Shown: positions 20,891 through 33,789, numbered from the stretch's first letter. The stretch is 64,000 nt of DNA from Molossus alvarezi (GCA_037176705.1 CM073886.1:8142001-8206000), one strand, 5' to 3'. The notes: generated by a model from the sequence alone, not told the origin. Translations and numbers: made by a program.

Positions 20891-23800
20891 GAGCGTGGAG
20901 AGCACCGGGGGCTCGAGGCGGACGTCCCGCTGGAGAGCACAGTCCTGCCCAGGACGTCGGGAGAGAACTGAGATCTAGTCTGGGGGCACCTGAGAAGTCC
21001 TCGCCAAGAGAGCGGGTCCTGATGGAGCAGGGGAGTGGAGCGTGACACGGGAGCAGCGCCGGTGCTGCAGGAGAAGGGCCCTTCGGGGCTCTGGGTTACA
21101 GCAGCTCTCTGAGCCCTGTCGCTGTGGCTGTGTGATGTCTAGCAGGTCGCCAAGCCTTTCTGAAGCCCGACTTCCCCCTCCACAGGGGAAGGGGCTGAGC
21201 TGTCCAAGAGCCGTTATTTGAGCATCATCTGGGCATCAGCTCAGAACAACCCCTGGGGATTTTCCATTTGTCAAGAAGGAAAAGAATTCAGGTCCCGAGT
21301 GATGGTAATATTTTTAGATTGCATTGCTTCGTGCAGGTATTTTGGTCGGTTTAAGTGTGGGCTTTGGGGCATGGCAGTGACATGAATGAGCTAAGGGGAC
21401 AGCAGGAGAGGTTCCTCCGTGCCGGGATCGCGGGCGCAGCAGGAGGCGGACAGCTCTGGCGGCTTTGGCTAAAAGGTCTTAATGGATGTGCTCCTCCTGC
21501 CTCCTGATTACAGGACTGTCTCCTGTCTGTCAGCCTTCGCCTCGGCGGTCCCAAGAGCGCAGTGTCCCTCCTCGCCCTCACTTCCCGGGCAGAGGCAGGG
21601 CCACGGGGCTGGACCCGCTGCCCCTGTATTACTGCCTCTGCTTTCTCCCCGTGCAAGCAGGTAATTCCAGGATCTTGACTTTGGAAGCAACCTCAGGGCA
21701 CAGCTTACCAGCCCCTTTCTGTACAGATGGGGAAACGGAGCCTCCAGGAGGAGTGGGGAATGACGGGGGTCATGGAGCCCGCCGCACGCGGGCCCCCGGT
21801 GTCCTGACAAGCAGTTCCGATGATCAGGGTGCAAGTTCGAACCCGCGGGCTGCGGCGCAGGGTGGGCTGAGGTCAGAAGCCCTGTGGGCAGCCCCTTCTG
21901 AGGGGGGAGGGCAGAGTGTGACCCAGAGGATGAGCTCAGGAGGGGTCCAGCAGGGAAGCCAGAGGAGCAGCGCTCAGCCTCCCGCGCAGAGAGCAAGGCA
22001 GCGCCTGAGATCAGGAGGCTGGTCGCAGCGACAGCGACAGCGCAGGCCCGGGACGGCGGCCGCTTCGCCTCCTCCCCTCTCCTCACTGCCCACAGGACGC
22101 GGGGGCTGCTTTCCTACAGGAAACTCCCGGGTGGGAAGGGGCAGAGCTGTTCACAGAACCATGGCCGTTTATTCCTAGCAGCGGCTGCCGCAGGGAGCGG
22201 AGGAGCCGTTAGGTGCCAAGCGAGAAGGAGTAGGCAGGGTACCGAGGGTAGGTCAGAAAAGCTGGCTCCGTGAACCAGTTCACTCCTTCTCACTCACCGC
22301 TTCGCGAGCACACGCCCTCTCCGCCGGGTCCGGCGCCGTTCTTCCCCGTGTGAAGCAGGGGACCCATGAGCACTCGGGGCTGAGCTGGTGAGAGGGTGAC
22401 AGGCTGGCACCTCGCTGAGGGGTGGATGGGGCGACATGAGTGACTCCAGGCATTAATCTGTAAAACCCTTTGTTCTCATCGTTATTGTCATCTTCCTTGT
22501 GATTGCTGTCGGAGCCCTGCGTGTCTGCGGAGTTCTCCTGATGGCCAATCCTCAGAAGCTGGTCCTGCCTCTCCAAGAACAGTGGATGACCCTCAGGTTT
22601 CCTAGGGAGCACCAGGAGCCAGGGAGTGGGCGCACCACTCTGGACTGACCCCTGCTGTCCTGACAGTCCCTGGGAAAGACCAGTGACACATTAGCGGAGC
22701 CTCTCCCACCACAGTGACAGCGCTGCCTTCCCCCTCGCTCTGAGAGTTTCTGGGGCCAGAGTTGCTGCAGAGCATCCATCCAGGGCCCTGCTCCCCGCGG
22801 CCGCATAGCTCGAAGCCAGTAGTTTCAGACCCTCCGTGCATTTGCTCTGCCCTCAGCCTTTGGCCCACAACAGACATTGCCAGTCAATTGTAACACGACC
22901 CTTAACGGGGACAGACACGGGGACTCCTTCTCAACATGGTCCTCTAGTTAGCTACCAGGTGTGATGGCACACCTGTCCCCTGAAATTGGGTCTAACCCTG
23001 ACCTGCCCCGGCGGAGGGCCTCGTGCGTGTTCAACATTCTGCCAGACACTGTTCTGAGGATGAGGCAGCAGTCTCCAGCTCTCGGCGTCTAGAAATGTCC
23101 ATGGAGTAGTCTTAAACACCACCCTGCAGTGGTCAGCTTGGATTTGCAGTTAACGGATCAGTTATTGATTACTGAGTGGCTGGGGAACCCTTGGGGCCTC
23201 TTTCCCTTCCCTTTGGCTTCTCCGAAATGGAAGAACTCTTGCCCACATGTCAGGGTTTCTACTCTACGCGAATCCTCACTGTTTTATAAAGATGTTCAGT
23301 AAGACAAGTGCTGGGAAACACCATGTCCCCAGCCCTTAAAGGGCCTGTGCCCATCCCTGTGCTTGGATCCCGGGCAGTTTCTATTCACGGCAACATACGC
23401 ACATCCCGTCCCGTGCGAGGCAGTGTTCTCAACAGGCCTCCATATGGAAATGTGTCCCAGGTTTTCTTGTCTTTCTTTCTTCTTCTTTCTTTAAGGGTAA
23501 TTACATTATTTCCACAGACTCCTTTAGCCAGAAGCCTGTTCCCTGTCTCACAGAGCGCTGATGAGTTCGCCGAGCTGCGGTGTGTCTAGCAGGAGGCTGC
23601 TCATTGCACAGCATCGCCCGTGCCGAATGGGGCGGCCCGGAGTCCACGTTAAGTCCCGGTGGCCAAGGTCCGGTCTCACCCAGCTCCGAGGCCCCACACC
23701 TCTCTCCTGTCTCCATCCCCGTCTTGGCTGCCCACCAGCTCCCGGGGACCAGGATGACAGAAAGGGGGTGGATTGGAGACATCCTGGCCAGATCGTGTGA

Positions 23801-24150
23801 AGTGTGGCACCCCTTTATCTTTACTTCCTGCCCAGAATTCAGGCGGAACCCTTTCACGGAAGTGACAGAAAACCTGCCCACACTGGTCTGAGGAGCCTGG
23901 AGTTTGTCTGCTCGGGAATCTGAGAAGTAGGAGAGTCATTCTGGCCTCAAGTGCAGTTGGACTCAGTCTCAAATGATGTCGTCAGGACGCTGTTTCTCAG
24001 TTTCTCTTCCTCCTTCCATCTCAGAGCTCAGACCTGTGTTGACTTCATTCTCTGCTCAATTCTGATGGCATGGTGACAAGACAGAACCAGCAACTTGAGT
24101 CTCAAATTCTCCCAGGTTCAGCTCACATGGGGAAAAAAGGAATCTTTTTT
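20891..24150. other. Unique GC-rich non-coding DNA
   Basis: Mostly unrecognised sequence. A short antisense MIR-like piece occurs at about 21,700-21,750 ('tgtacagatggggaaacgga'). A short 'gcgaca' repeat is near 22,030. Frames of up to 230 codons (21,486-22,178, plus) have no recognisable motif and overlap other frames on the opposite strand, so I do not call them genes. Confidence 0.4.
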
Positions 24151-24151
24151 T

Positions 24152-24391
24152 TTTATCCTCACCCAAGGACATTTTTGCATTTATCTTCAGATAGAGTAGG
24201 AGGGAGAGAGGGAGGAAGAGAGAGAGAAACATCCATGTGAGAGAGACACATTGACTGGTTGCCACACACACGACCCCAACCAGGGCTGGAGACAAACTGC
24301 AACCGAGGTACGTGTCCTTAGCGGGAACTGAACCCGGGACTCTCTGGTCCGCAGTCCAACACTCTAACCGCTGAGCAAAACTGGGCAGGGC
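24152..24391 (-). mobile_element. Ves SINE (tatcctc-tail class), reverse orientation
   Basis: Begins at low coordinate with the tail 'tatcctcacccaaggacatt' and ends with the head 'ctgggcagggc'. It is flanked by a near-perfect target-site duplication, 'aaggaatctttttttt' before and 'aagaaatctttttttt' after, which supports insertion by target-primed reverse transcription. Confidence 0.92.
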
Positions 24392-26151
24392 AAGAAATCT
24401 TTTTTTTTCTCCCAGTACCTACTACAAAATTCCTGAGACTCATCTTGGTTGGATTGGCTCAGGTCACATGCTCAACCTTGAAGAAATCATCATGTGGCCA
24501 AGGGGATGAAGTATCCTATTTTGCTAGCCTGGGTCATGTTCCACCTTCCAGAGTCAGTGATGAAGTTCTACCTGAATCATCTCCATCGCCATGCGTGATG
24601 CACTGCCGGGACCCGTCTCCTGTGCTGAGCCTACCATGAATATAGACGCTTTCCAGAGTTCCTGGCTTGTTTGACTTTCTCTTTTAGCTCAGAGTGGGAT
24701 CTAACAACCATCTCCACCATTCCCAACCTCTTCCCAAGCCCCTTTGGTTACTTAAGTAGCTGTTAGCTGTGTCCCATTCATTTTCAGCTAACAGGACAGT
24801 GCTCAGCCTTGTCATGAGAAGTGACAGGGAGACTGAGTGGGTGTGATACTCACAGAACCATATTGAGTTGAGCTGAGCTTGAAAAGATGTTAGAGGCCAT
24901 CTGATAAGACTTCACTCCTGTGAGGAAGTCCTACCTGTGCAAATGGGCTAGAGACAGAGAGGTTGTTGGAAGCCATTTGTGAACCCCCAGGATTCCAGCA
25001 AAACTGTGGCAAACTGGCAAAGCCCACTAAATTAGAATATTTCAGTTGACAGTGAACATCCCATACTTCCTCAGGGAAACAACCAAGATATACTTATGGA
25101 GCAAAAATGGTCTTAAATTAGGTCTTAGGCTTCAACTAGGTTCATGAATGAAATACATGAGAAGCTCAGGAGGTTGTGCACATAGGTGAAAGGTGTTTGA
25201 AGGGGTCTCCTGAGGGTGGGCACTGTGGTGAACCAGATAAGGCATTCATTCCTCTTCTGGAGAAATTACCACCACTCAGCTCTTCCCTGTAGTCGTCAGG
25301 TAGGGGGAGTCCAGTGTAGCCAAGCCTACTATTTTGAGAGAGGAGGGAAATCTGGATTTTTAAGCTCAACTCAATTTTTAAATGTGGGCTATTTTTAATC
25401 ACTAGCAAAAAATATCGTTTCCACTGTCTGTCTTGAGGGTTTGGAGGGAGAGTGGGAGGCAGCTCAGGTGTCGGGGGACCGTGAGCAGAAGCCCGGAAGC
25501 AGACTTAGCACCATGTGCAGGAGACACGCGAGGCACGTGGACCTCCTGGGGGGTCGGGACTGGAGGGAAGAACACCGGGTGCTTGGAGCCAGGGGCAGGA
25601 CAGACTTGAAGTCAGCGGGAATAGTTTAGCTACGATTCACAGACTGTGGCGAATCCTTGTAGGTTCTTAAGCATCAGGGTTTCAGGGAATAAATCTGGCA
25701 GAAGGTGTCAACCAAGACAGAGCAGAGAAAGCCCAGGAGCAGAGATGGTTGCTAGAAATATATTTTTATATTTCCGGCTATTTACTCCGTACCCACTGGT
25801 AAAGGGCATTTGAGGGTGAATTAAAAATTCAGAGCAGTAAGATTGGGCATTCAGCATAGACTAAACCACAAAGCAAGAGAAAACAAAGGAGTGTGGGAAA
25901 ATTGTACCCCAGGATTTGGGTATTTACTGCAGATCCCTGGTTCTGAAGCTCTGTACACCAGCGTAGTTACAGGAGACCAGACACAGTAAGGAGCAGACCC
26001 CACCCTGAACTGCTCACTGGCTGACAGGAGCACATCTAGACAAAAGAAAGAGACCAAGTTGGCACTAACTTCTTAGCTAGAATAGAAAAGTGCAAACTGA
26101 GACAGTAGGACCAGAGAATCGTCTTCATCTCATCTACGTTAATCAAATATG
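24392..26151. other. Mostly unique DNA with a possible old repeat
   Basis: Around 24,450-24,600 the text 'ttggattggctcaggtcaca' and 'tgtggccaaggggatgaagt' resembles a dispersed mammalian repeat I cannot name. The rest looks unique. No gene. Confidence 0.35.
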
Positions 26152-26439
26152 TTTCTGCCCACCTTTTTTCTTTTAATTACTTAATTTATTTTTGTTACAG
26201 ATGTTTCTCCTTCTTCCCCTGCTGATTCCCCCCTCCTTCACCCTCCCCACCCTGTCCCCAGCTTTGTTGTCCATGTCCATTGTTCATGCACACATGCATA
26301 TAAGTTATCTCTCCCCCCTACCCCCTCTTCTAGGGATTGTCTGTCTGTACCCCACTTCCACGTCTCTGGGACTACCCCATTCCTCAGACTGTTATGTTCA
26401 TTATATTCCACGAATAAGTGAGATCATATGATACTTGTC

Positions 26440-29400
26440 TTTCTCTGTTTGGCTTGTTTTGCTTAGGATGATAGTCTCCAGGTCCCTCCATGTCATCTCA
26501 AAGGATAAGAGATCTTTCTTTCTTACAGCTGCATAGTATTCCACTGTGTACATGTACCACTGCTTTTTTATCCACTCATCTACTGATGGACACTTGGGCA
26601 GATCTTAGCTATTGTAAATAGTGCTGCTATGAACATAGGGGCACATATATTCTTTCTGATTGGTGTTTCAGGCTTCTTAGGGTATATTCCTAGAAGTGGG
26701 ATCACTGGGTCAAATGGCAGTTCAATTTTTAACTTTTTGAGGTAACATCATATTGTTTTCCATAGTGGCTGCACCAGTCTGCATTCCCACCAGCAGTGCA
26801 CTAGAGTCCCCTTTTCTCCACACCCTCGCCAACACTTGTTGTTTGATGATTTGTTGATGGCGGCCATTCTGACAGGTGTGAGGTGATACCTCATTGTTGT
26901 TTTAATTTGCATCTCTCTGATGATTAGTGATGTTGAGCATTTCTTCATGTCTCTTAGCCAGTTGTATGTCCTGTTTGGAGAGGTGTCTATTAGTTCCTCT
27001 GCTTATTTTTTAATTGGGTTCTTTGTCTTCCTTTTGTTGAGTTGTATGAGCACTCTATATATATTGGAAATTAACCCCTTATCTCATGTATCACTGACAA
27101 TTATGTTCTCCCATACAGTGGGTTGCCTTTCCATTTTGATGAGCTGTATCGTTTGCTGTGCAGAAGCTTTTGAGTTTGATGTAGTCCCATGTGTTCATTT
27201 TCTCCTTTGTTTCTGTTGCCTTAGGTGATGTATCCGTGAAAATTCTGCTGCGTATGATGTCTGAAATTTTGCTGCCTACATTTTCTTCTAGGATTTTTAT
27301 GGATTCATGAGTCACATTTAAGTCTTTTATCTATTTTGAGTTTATTCTTGTGTATGGTGTAAGTAGATGGTCTAGTTTCATTTTTTTGCATGTAGCTGTC
27401 CAATTTTCCCAACACCATTTATTAAAGAGGCTGTCTTTACTCCACTGTATGCTCTTGCCACCTTTGTCAAATATTAATTGAGCATATTGTCTTGGGACCA
27501 TTTCTGGGTTCTCTATTCTGTTCCATTGATCAGTCTGCCTGTTCTTGTGCCAGTACCAGGTGGTTTGATTACAGTGCTTTGTAGTATAACCTGAAATCTG
27601 GTAATGTGATCCCTCCAACTTTGTTCTTCTTTTTCAAGATTGCTGTGGCTATTTGAGGTCTTTTTTGGTTCCATATGAACTTTTGAAGTACTTGTTCTAG
27701 TTCTGTGAAATATGTTGTTGGTATTTTGTTGGGGATTGCATTGTATCTATAGATTGCTTTGGGTAGTATGGACATTTTAATGATGTTAATTCTTCCAATC
27801 CATGAACAAGGTATGTGCTTCCACTTTTTTATATCTTCCTCTATTTCTTTTTTCAATGACCTGTAGTTTTCTACGAATAGGTCCTTTATTTCCTTGGTTA
27901 AATTTATTCCTAGGTGTCTCAATTTTTTTGCTGTGATAGTAAATGGGATTGATTTCTTTAGTTTCTCTTTCTGTAAGTTCATCATTGGTGTATAAGAATG
28001 CCATCGATTTCTTGACATTAATTTTGTATCCTGCTGCGTTGCCAAATTCATTTATTAAGTCTAGTAAATTTTGATGAAGTCTTTGGGGTTTTCTATGTAT
28101 AATATCATGTCATCTGTGAATAATGACACTTTCACATCCTCCTTTCCAATTTGTATCCCTTTTATTTTTTCTTCCTGTCTGATTGCTGTGGCTAAGACTT
28201 CCAGTACTATATTAAATAAATGTGGCAAAAGTGGGCAACCTTGTCTTGCTCCTGTTCTTAAGGAAAATGTTTTTAGTTTTTGCCTATTGATTATGATGTT
28301 GGCTGTAGGTCTTTCATATATGGCCTTTATTATGTCAAAATATAATCCCTCTATTCCCAGATTGCTGAGCGTTTTTATCAGAAATGGGTGCTAGGTTTTG
28401 TCAAATACTTTTTCAGCATTTATTGATATGATCATATGACTTTTATTTTTCATTTTGTTTATGTGGTGTATCACATTTATTGATTTGTGAATATTGTACC
28501 AGCCTTGCATCCCTGGAATGAATCCCACTTGGTCATGGTGAATAGTTTTTTTGATGTATTGCTGGATTTGATTTGCTAGTATTTTGTTCAGGATTTTGGC
28601 GTCTATGTTCATCAGGGTTATTGGCCTGTAGTTTTCTTTCTTTGTAATGTCTTTTTCTGGTTTCGGAATTAGAATTATGCTGGACTCATAAAATGAGTTT
28701 GGAAGTCTTCCTTCTTCTTGAATTTTTTGAAATAGTTTGAGGAGAATGGGTATTAGTTCTTCTTTGAATGTTTGGTAAAACTCCCCCGTGAAGCCATCCG
28801 GGCCTGGGCTTTTGTTTGCTGGGAGAGTCTTAATTACATCTTCAATTTCTTTTGTTGTTATTGGTCTGCCCAAGTTTCTATCTCTTCCCGGTCCAGTTTT
28901 GGGAAACTATGTGTTTCTAGAAATTTTTTATTTCACTTAGATTGTTGAATTTGTTGCCGCATAATTGTTCATAATATTTGTTAACGATCCATTGTATTTC
29001 TGTGTTGTCAGTTATTATTTCTTTTCTTTCATTTCTGATTTTGTGTTTTTGAGTTCTCTCTCTTTGTTTCTTGGTGAGTCTAGCTAAGGGTCCATCAATC
29101 TTGTTTATCTTTTCAAAGAACCAGCTCTTTGTTTCATTGGTCCTTTGAATTGTTTTTTTGGTCTCCATGTCATTTATGTCTGCTCTGATCTTTACTATTT
29201 CCTTCCTTCTACTTGCTCTGGGGTTTTCATTCTGTTTGCTTTCTAGTTATTTAAGTTGTGAGGTTAGATAGTCTATTAGAAATTTTTCTTGCTTCTTGAG
29301 GTTGGCCTGTATTGTTATGAACTTCCCTCTCAGAACTGCTTTCGCTGTATCCCATAGATTTTGTGTTGTTGTGTGTTCATTTTCATTGGTTTCCAGAAAG

Positions 29401-30240
29401 TTTTAAATTTCTTCCTTGATCTCCATGGTAACCCATTCATTGTTCAATAACATGCTTTTAGCCTCCATGTTTTCAAATGTCTTTGCATGTTCTTGTTGCA
29501 ATTGACTTCTAGTTTCATGATATTGTGATCTGAAAAGGTGATTGATATGATTTCAGTCTTCTTGAACTTGTAAAGACTTAGTTTGTGCCCTATCATGTGG
29601 TCTATCTTTGAAAATGTCCCATGTGCACTTGAGAAGAATGTGATTTCTGCAGTTTTGGGGTGTAATTCTCTGTAGATATCTATTAAATCCATTTGATCTA
29701 GTGCTTCATTTAGAGTCTATGTTTCCTTGTTAATTTTTTGTCTAGAAGATCTATCCAGTGATGTCAGCGGGGTGTTGAAGTGCCCTGCTATGATTGTGTT
29801 GCTGTTGATTTCTCCTTTGAAGTCCTCCAAAAGATTTTTAATATATGTTGGTGCTCTTATATTGGGTGCATATATGTTTACCAAGGTTATATCTTCCTGT
29901 TGGATAGATTCTTTCAATATTATGTAGTGGCCTTCTTTATCTCTAGTTATGGCCTTCATTTTGAAATCTACTTTATCAGATATTAGTATTGCTACCCCAG
30001 CTTTTTTTTTGCTTTCCATTTGCTTGAAAGATTTTTTTCCATTTCTTCACTTTCAACCTATGTGAGTCTTTTGTTGTGAGGTGGGTCTTTTGTCAACAAC
30101 ATATATGTGAGTCATGCTTTCTTATCCAGTCAGCTACTCTGTGTCTTTTTATTGGAGCATTTAAACCATTCACATTTAAGGTGATAATTGATATGTACGT
30201 ATTTATTTCCATTTTTGTTTAGTGTGGTTCTATTTTTCTT
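26440..30240 (-). pseudogene. L1 ORF2 (endonuclease/reverse transcriptase), disrupted
   Basis: Fragments in order along the minus strand. Endonuclease: 29,717-30,019 includes a motif reading AGHFNTPLTSLDR, where L1 endonucleases normally have Asp at the third position; 29,444-29,692 includes the SDHN motif. Reverse transcriptase: 28,391-28,873 includes [13 protein letters not shown], then [10 protein letters not shown], where the usual text is SIDAEKAFDK, so a catalytic-motif Asp is lost. A separate frame near 28,090-28,120 encodes FTDD, a variant of the (F/Y)ADD box. Thumb/connection: 27,569-28,051. C-terminal Cys-rich knuckle: 26,748-26,948, with CX3C-X7-HX4C intact. Several stops and frameshifts separate these pieces, and the terminal stop seen in the sister copy is changed. 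It cannot make an active protein. Confidence 0.92.
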
Positions 30241-30344
30241 CCTATTTCTTCTACTATTTATAGCAATCCTTTTAGCATATTTTGCAGTACTGGTTTGGTG
30301 TTAATATATTCCCTTAGCCTTTTTTTTTTTTTTTTTTGTCTGGG

Positions 30345-31049
30345 AAGCTCTTTATTTCACCTCTATTTTGAATGACAGCCTTGCTGGATGGAGTAGTCTT
30401 GGATTTAGATCCTTGTTTTTCATGACCTTGATTACTTCATGCCACTCCCTTCTGGCCTGTAGTGTTTCTGTTGAGAAGTCGGCTGAGAGCCTTATGGGGT
30501 TTCCTTTGTAGGTAACCTGTTGCTTATCTCTTGCTGCCTTTAAGATTCTCTCTTTGTCTTTAATTTTTGGCATTTTAATTACTATGTGTCTTGGTGTGGG
30601 CCTGTTTGGGTTCTTCTTACTTGGGGCTCTCTGTGCTTCTTGAACTTGAATACCTTCTTCATTCACCAAGTAAGAAAGTTTTCTGTCACTATTTCTTCAA
30701 ATATATTCTCTAACCCTTGCCTATTTTCTTCCTCTTCAGGGACTCCTATGATATTAATGTTATTACATTTCCAGTTGTCCCACAGTTCTCCTAAGCTATC
30801 TTTCTGTTTTTTAATTGTTTTTTCCTTTTGGTTTTCTGATTCACTGATCCAGTCCTCAGCTTCCTCTACTCTGCTCGTTGGTCCTTCCAATGTGTTCTTT
30901 ATTTCTGCTATGTCATTCTTCATTTCCACTTGGTTGGTTTTCAATGTTTCTATATCTTTACTCATGGTGCTGATGTCCTTGCTCATGCTGTTGAGCGTCC
31001 TCAAGATCATGGCTCTGAACTCTAACTCTGATAATTTGCTTAGCTGCAT
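30345..31049 (-). pseudogene. L1 ORF1 (RNA-binding protein), frameshifted
   Basis: Two frames make up the ORF. 30,663-31,049 encodes the N-terminal coiled-coil part (MSKDISTMSKDIETLKTN, then a Glu/Lys-rich helix) and the start of the RRM (NNINIIGVPEEEE). 30,352-30,669 encodes the rest of the RRM and the C-terminal domain (PRHIVIKMPKIKDKERIL, RLSADFSTETLQARREW). A frameshift near 30,665 breaks the ORF. In an intact L1 this protein trimerises and binds L1 RNA (family knowledge). An 18-base T run (A run on the element strand) lies just downstream at about 30,321-30,338. Confidence 0.9.
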
Positions 31050-32658
31050 TTAATTTATCTCATCTTCAATTGAGTTCTCTTGTTCTTTCATTTGGGATTT
31101 GTTTCTTTGTTTCACCATTTTGGCTATCTCAGTGGGTTTTGGAGCCTGCCAAATTTTCCCTGTGGGTGTTGGTGTTTTGCTGTTTATGGCTCCCTCTACT
31201 GGGTTTGCATGAGCTTGGGCCCACATTAAACACCACTGTCATCTTACTTTCCTGGGTAGATTTGCAAGCTCAGGAAAGGTTCACTTATCCTCTAGCTTTT
31301 TTCTGGTGGCTAGTAGTCTCAGTTACTCAGTGCCTTGGAATATAGCCCTGGTGTTCTGCATAAGAGGATTTCCAGAGGGTGGGATAGATGCTGGTTGTTA
31401 ATGAGCCTCACCTGGGAAAGGCTGAATCTCTGAGGGGGGGAGCTGCTGCTTTTCCCCACAGCTCAGGGAAGGAGCACACTGGCCACCATCCTTTGTGGCT
31501 GCAACTCAGCAAAAACTCTGAGTGCCTTACAAATCCCAGGTGTCCCCACAGAGTTCCAGCCCAGTCTGCCCTCCCTCTGCTGTAGCCCCCAGGTGAGTGG
31601 CTGTGGCTATTTAGGGCTCTGTCCAGGCTCTCTGCAGTGTGGAGCGGTCTTGGTATTTATTCCCCAAGGGCGTTGCTCACAGCTAAGACTGCTGCTGCCC
31701 TTGGGCTCCCAGCCCGCCACCCTCTGATACCTCTGCAGATCCTACCAGTGTCCCTGGTTATATAGTCCTGTCCTGCTGCTTTACTGTTGCTTTTTTCTGA
31801 GGATTTGTCTTTATTTTAGTTGTAATTCCCTTTTGGTCCTGAGAAATCATCTGTGTAGCTTCCATACACTCCGCCTCCATTTTCACATGCTCTATGCCTA
31901 TCTTGTGGGCTGCTGGGCCACACAGGCCTCTCTGGTGCCCCAGCACCCCGTAGGACCCATGGGCAGCTAGATCGCACCAGTCCCTTTCGGATTTCATCTT
32001 CCCACTGTTCTTGTGAGCTACTGGACAGCACAGGCCTCTGTGGAGCCCCAGGTCCCCCTGCTGGGGGCTGGGGAGTGCTGCTGCCCATGGGGTTCAACTC
32101 CTGCTCAGCTTTTGCTGTAGTTTGGGGGGATGGGTCTCAGCTGCTGATCTGTGCTTCTATTGCCTGGGGATGGATGTCTGCTCCCCAACCTCTGTTGCTG
32201 GGGATATATCTCGACTCTGATCAGGCTGCTACTATGGGGGATGGTGCTGGGCTCCGGGTTGTCTGTGGCTTCCGTGACCTGCACCTTGGGAGCTCCACTG
32301 CTGTGCACCGGTCTGTGTTGACACAGGGTGTCCACTGGTCTGATGGTGCCAGGTGCACTGGTGGGCTCAGGTTGCTGGGCCCTAGCCGCTCCCACTGCCT
32401 CCTCCCAGGGAAGACCCGGGATCTTCCAAAATGGTGGGGCCTCCCCGCGGTGCAGGGAGAAGCCCCTGAAGGGCCGCTTATTGTGGTAGCCGGCTGTTCC
32501 GTCCACAGCACAGGGACCTTCTGCTCCGCATCTCTGCACTGCTCAGGTTTGGTCGTCCACCTTCATGTCCACTCACACTCTCTCACACACTCACTCACTC
32601 TCTCTCACACTCACCCTCCCTCTGGTCCTGCCTGCCACCGTCTTCTCTAATTTCTCAC
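31050..32658 (-). promoter_or_regulatory. L1 5' UTR / former internal promoter
   Basis: GC-richer than the ORFs, about 1.6 kb, with 'ctgctgggccacacaggcct'-like text recurring at about 31,910 and 32,020. In L1s this region holds an internal RNA polymerase II promoter directing transcription toward ORF1, here leftward. Whether it retains activity cannot be read from sequence. Confidence 0.6.
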
Positions 32659-32874
32659 TTTTTTTTCTTTATTGATTTGAGAGAGAGAGAGAGAGAAAGG
32701 GAGAGGGAGAGAAAGATAGATACATCAATAGAGAGAACACTGATTGGCCACCTCCTGCATGCCCCCACTGGGGACTGGGTCCACAACCTGGGCATGTGCC
32801 CTGACCGGGAATCGAACCAGCGACCTCTTGGTGCATGGGATGATGCTCAACCACTGAGCCACACTGGCCGGGCC
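32659..32874 (-). mobile_element. Ves SINE (A-tail class), reverse orientation
   Basis: Head at the high end ('gagccacactggccgggcc'), B-box-like antisense 'gggaatcgaaccagcgac', GA-rich middle at 32,678-32,720, and a T run at the low end. It lies between the L1 5' end and the probable L1 flanking duplication. Short matching borders 'atttctcac' and 'atttctgcg' may be its own duplication. The GA-rich part gives an open frame of RE repeats, which is an artefact. Confidence 0.92.
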
Positions 32875-33027
32875 ATTTCTGCGCCCACTTTTATGTTATG
32901 ATATCATTCCAACCAGGTGGATGGGTTTTCACCGAGTCTGGATGGTGCGTTTGAGAGGATCTCCCTCAATATACGTTATATGACAGCCAGAAGTGAGTAT
33001 GACATGACATGTTAAGATCTCATACAG

Positions 33028-33789
33028 AAAAGCAACAATGAGGTAGCACCTCACACCTGTCAGAATGGCCGCCATCAACAAATCATCAAACAACAAGTGT
33101 TGGGGAGGGTGTGGAGAAAAGGGGACTCTAGTACACTGCTGGTGGGAATGCAGACTGGTGCAGCCACTATGGAAAACAATATGGTGTTACCTCAAAAAAT
33201 TAAAAATTGAACTGCCATTTGACCCAGTGATCCCCCTTCTAGGAATATACCCTAAGAAGCCTGAAACACCAATCAGAAAGAATATATGTGCCCCCATGTT
33301 CATAGCAGCACTATTTACAATAGCTAAGATCTGGAAACAGCCCAAGTGTCCATCAGTAGATGAATGGATAAAAAAGCTGTGGTACATATACACAATGGAG
33401 TGCTATGCAGCTGTAAGAAAGAAAGATCTCTTATCCTTTGAGACAACATGGAGGGACCTGGAGAGTATTATCCTAAGTGAAACAAGCTAATCAGAGAAAG
33501 ACAAATATTACATGATCTCAATTATTTGTGGAATATAATGAACAAAACAAACTAATGAACAAAATAGACCCAGAGACATAGAAGTAGGGTACAGACTGAC
33601 AACCCTCAGAAGACAAAGTTGGGGGGATGGAAGAGATAAACCACAGAACTTATATGCATGTATGTGTAAGAATGGACATAGACAACAATGCTGGGGACAG
33701 GGTGGAGGGGGGTATCGGGAAGAGAGTGTCAATGGGGGAAAAAGGAGAAACATCTATATCAAAAATAAATTAATAAAAATACTAAAAGA
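33028..33789 (+). mobile_element. 5'-truncated LINE-1
   Basis: Carries the ORF2 C-terminus and the 3' UTR with a short A-rich tail. It is flanked by 'agatctcatacag' (33,015-33,027) and 'agctctcatagag' (33,790-33,802), an 11/13 target-site duplication, so both insertion boundaries are visible. It is the opposite orientation to the L1 at 26-32 kb. Confidence 0.93.
33065..33493 (+). pseudogene. L1 ORF2 C-terminal fragment
   Basis: An open frame of 141 codons ends at a normal L1 ORF2 stop after a ...LSETS C-terminus. It contains the Cys-rich knuckle [18 protein letters not shown] (CX3C-X7-HX4C) and the conserved [16 protein letters not shown] region. It lacks endonuclease and reverse transcriptase because the insertion is 5'-truncated, so no function is expected. 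The frame is still open, which fits a fairly recent insertion. Confidence 0.9.

Larger units (their letters stand above)
26165..32658 (-). mobile_element. Near full-length LINE-1, inactive
   Basis: About 6.5 kb on the minus strand: 5' UTR at about 31,050-32,658, ORF1 at about 30,345-31,049, ORF2 at about 26,440-30,240, and a 3' UTR ending near 26,170. The 5' end has a CTCTCACA-like simple tract (about 32,570-32,625). Candidate flanking duplications are 'tttctgcccacctttt' (from 26,152) and 'tttctgcgcccactttt' (from 32,876, beyond the adjacent SINE); they differ by a 2-base indel and minor changes. Both ORFs are broken by stops and frameshifts. The 3' part is visibly very similar to the separate L1 at 33,028-33,789, so it is not among the oldest insertions here. 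Confidence 0.93.

Noticed and set aside
21486..22178. 230-codon open frame in GC-rich DNA
   Set aside because: No recognisable domain, overlaps a 192-codon frame on the other strand, and begins in AT-poor DNA where long frames arise by chance.
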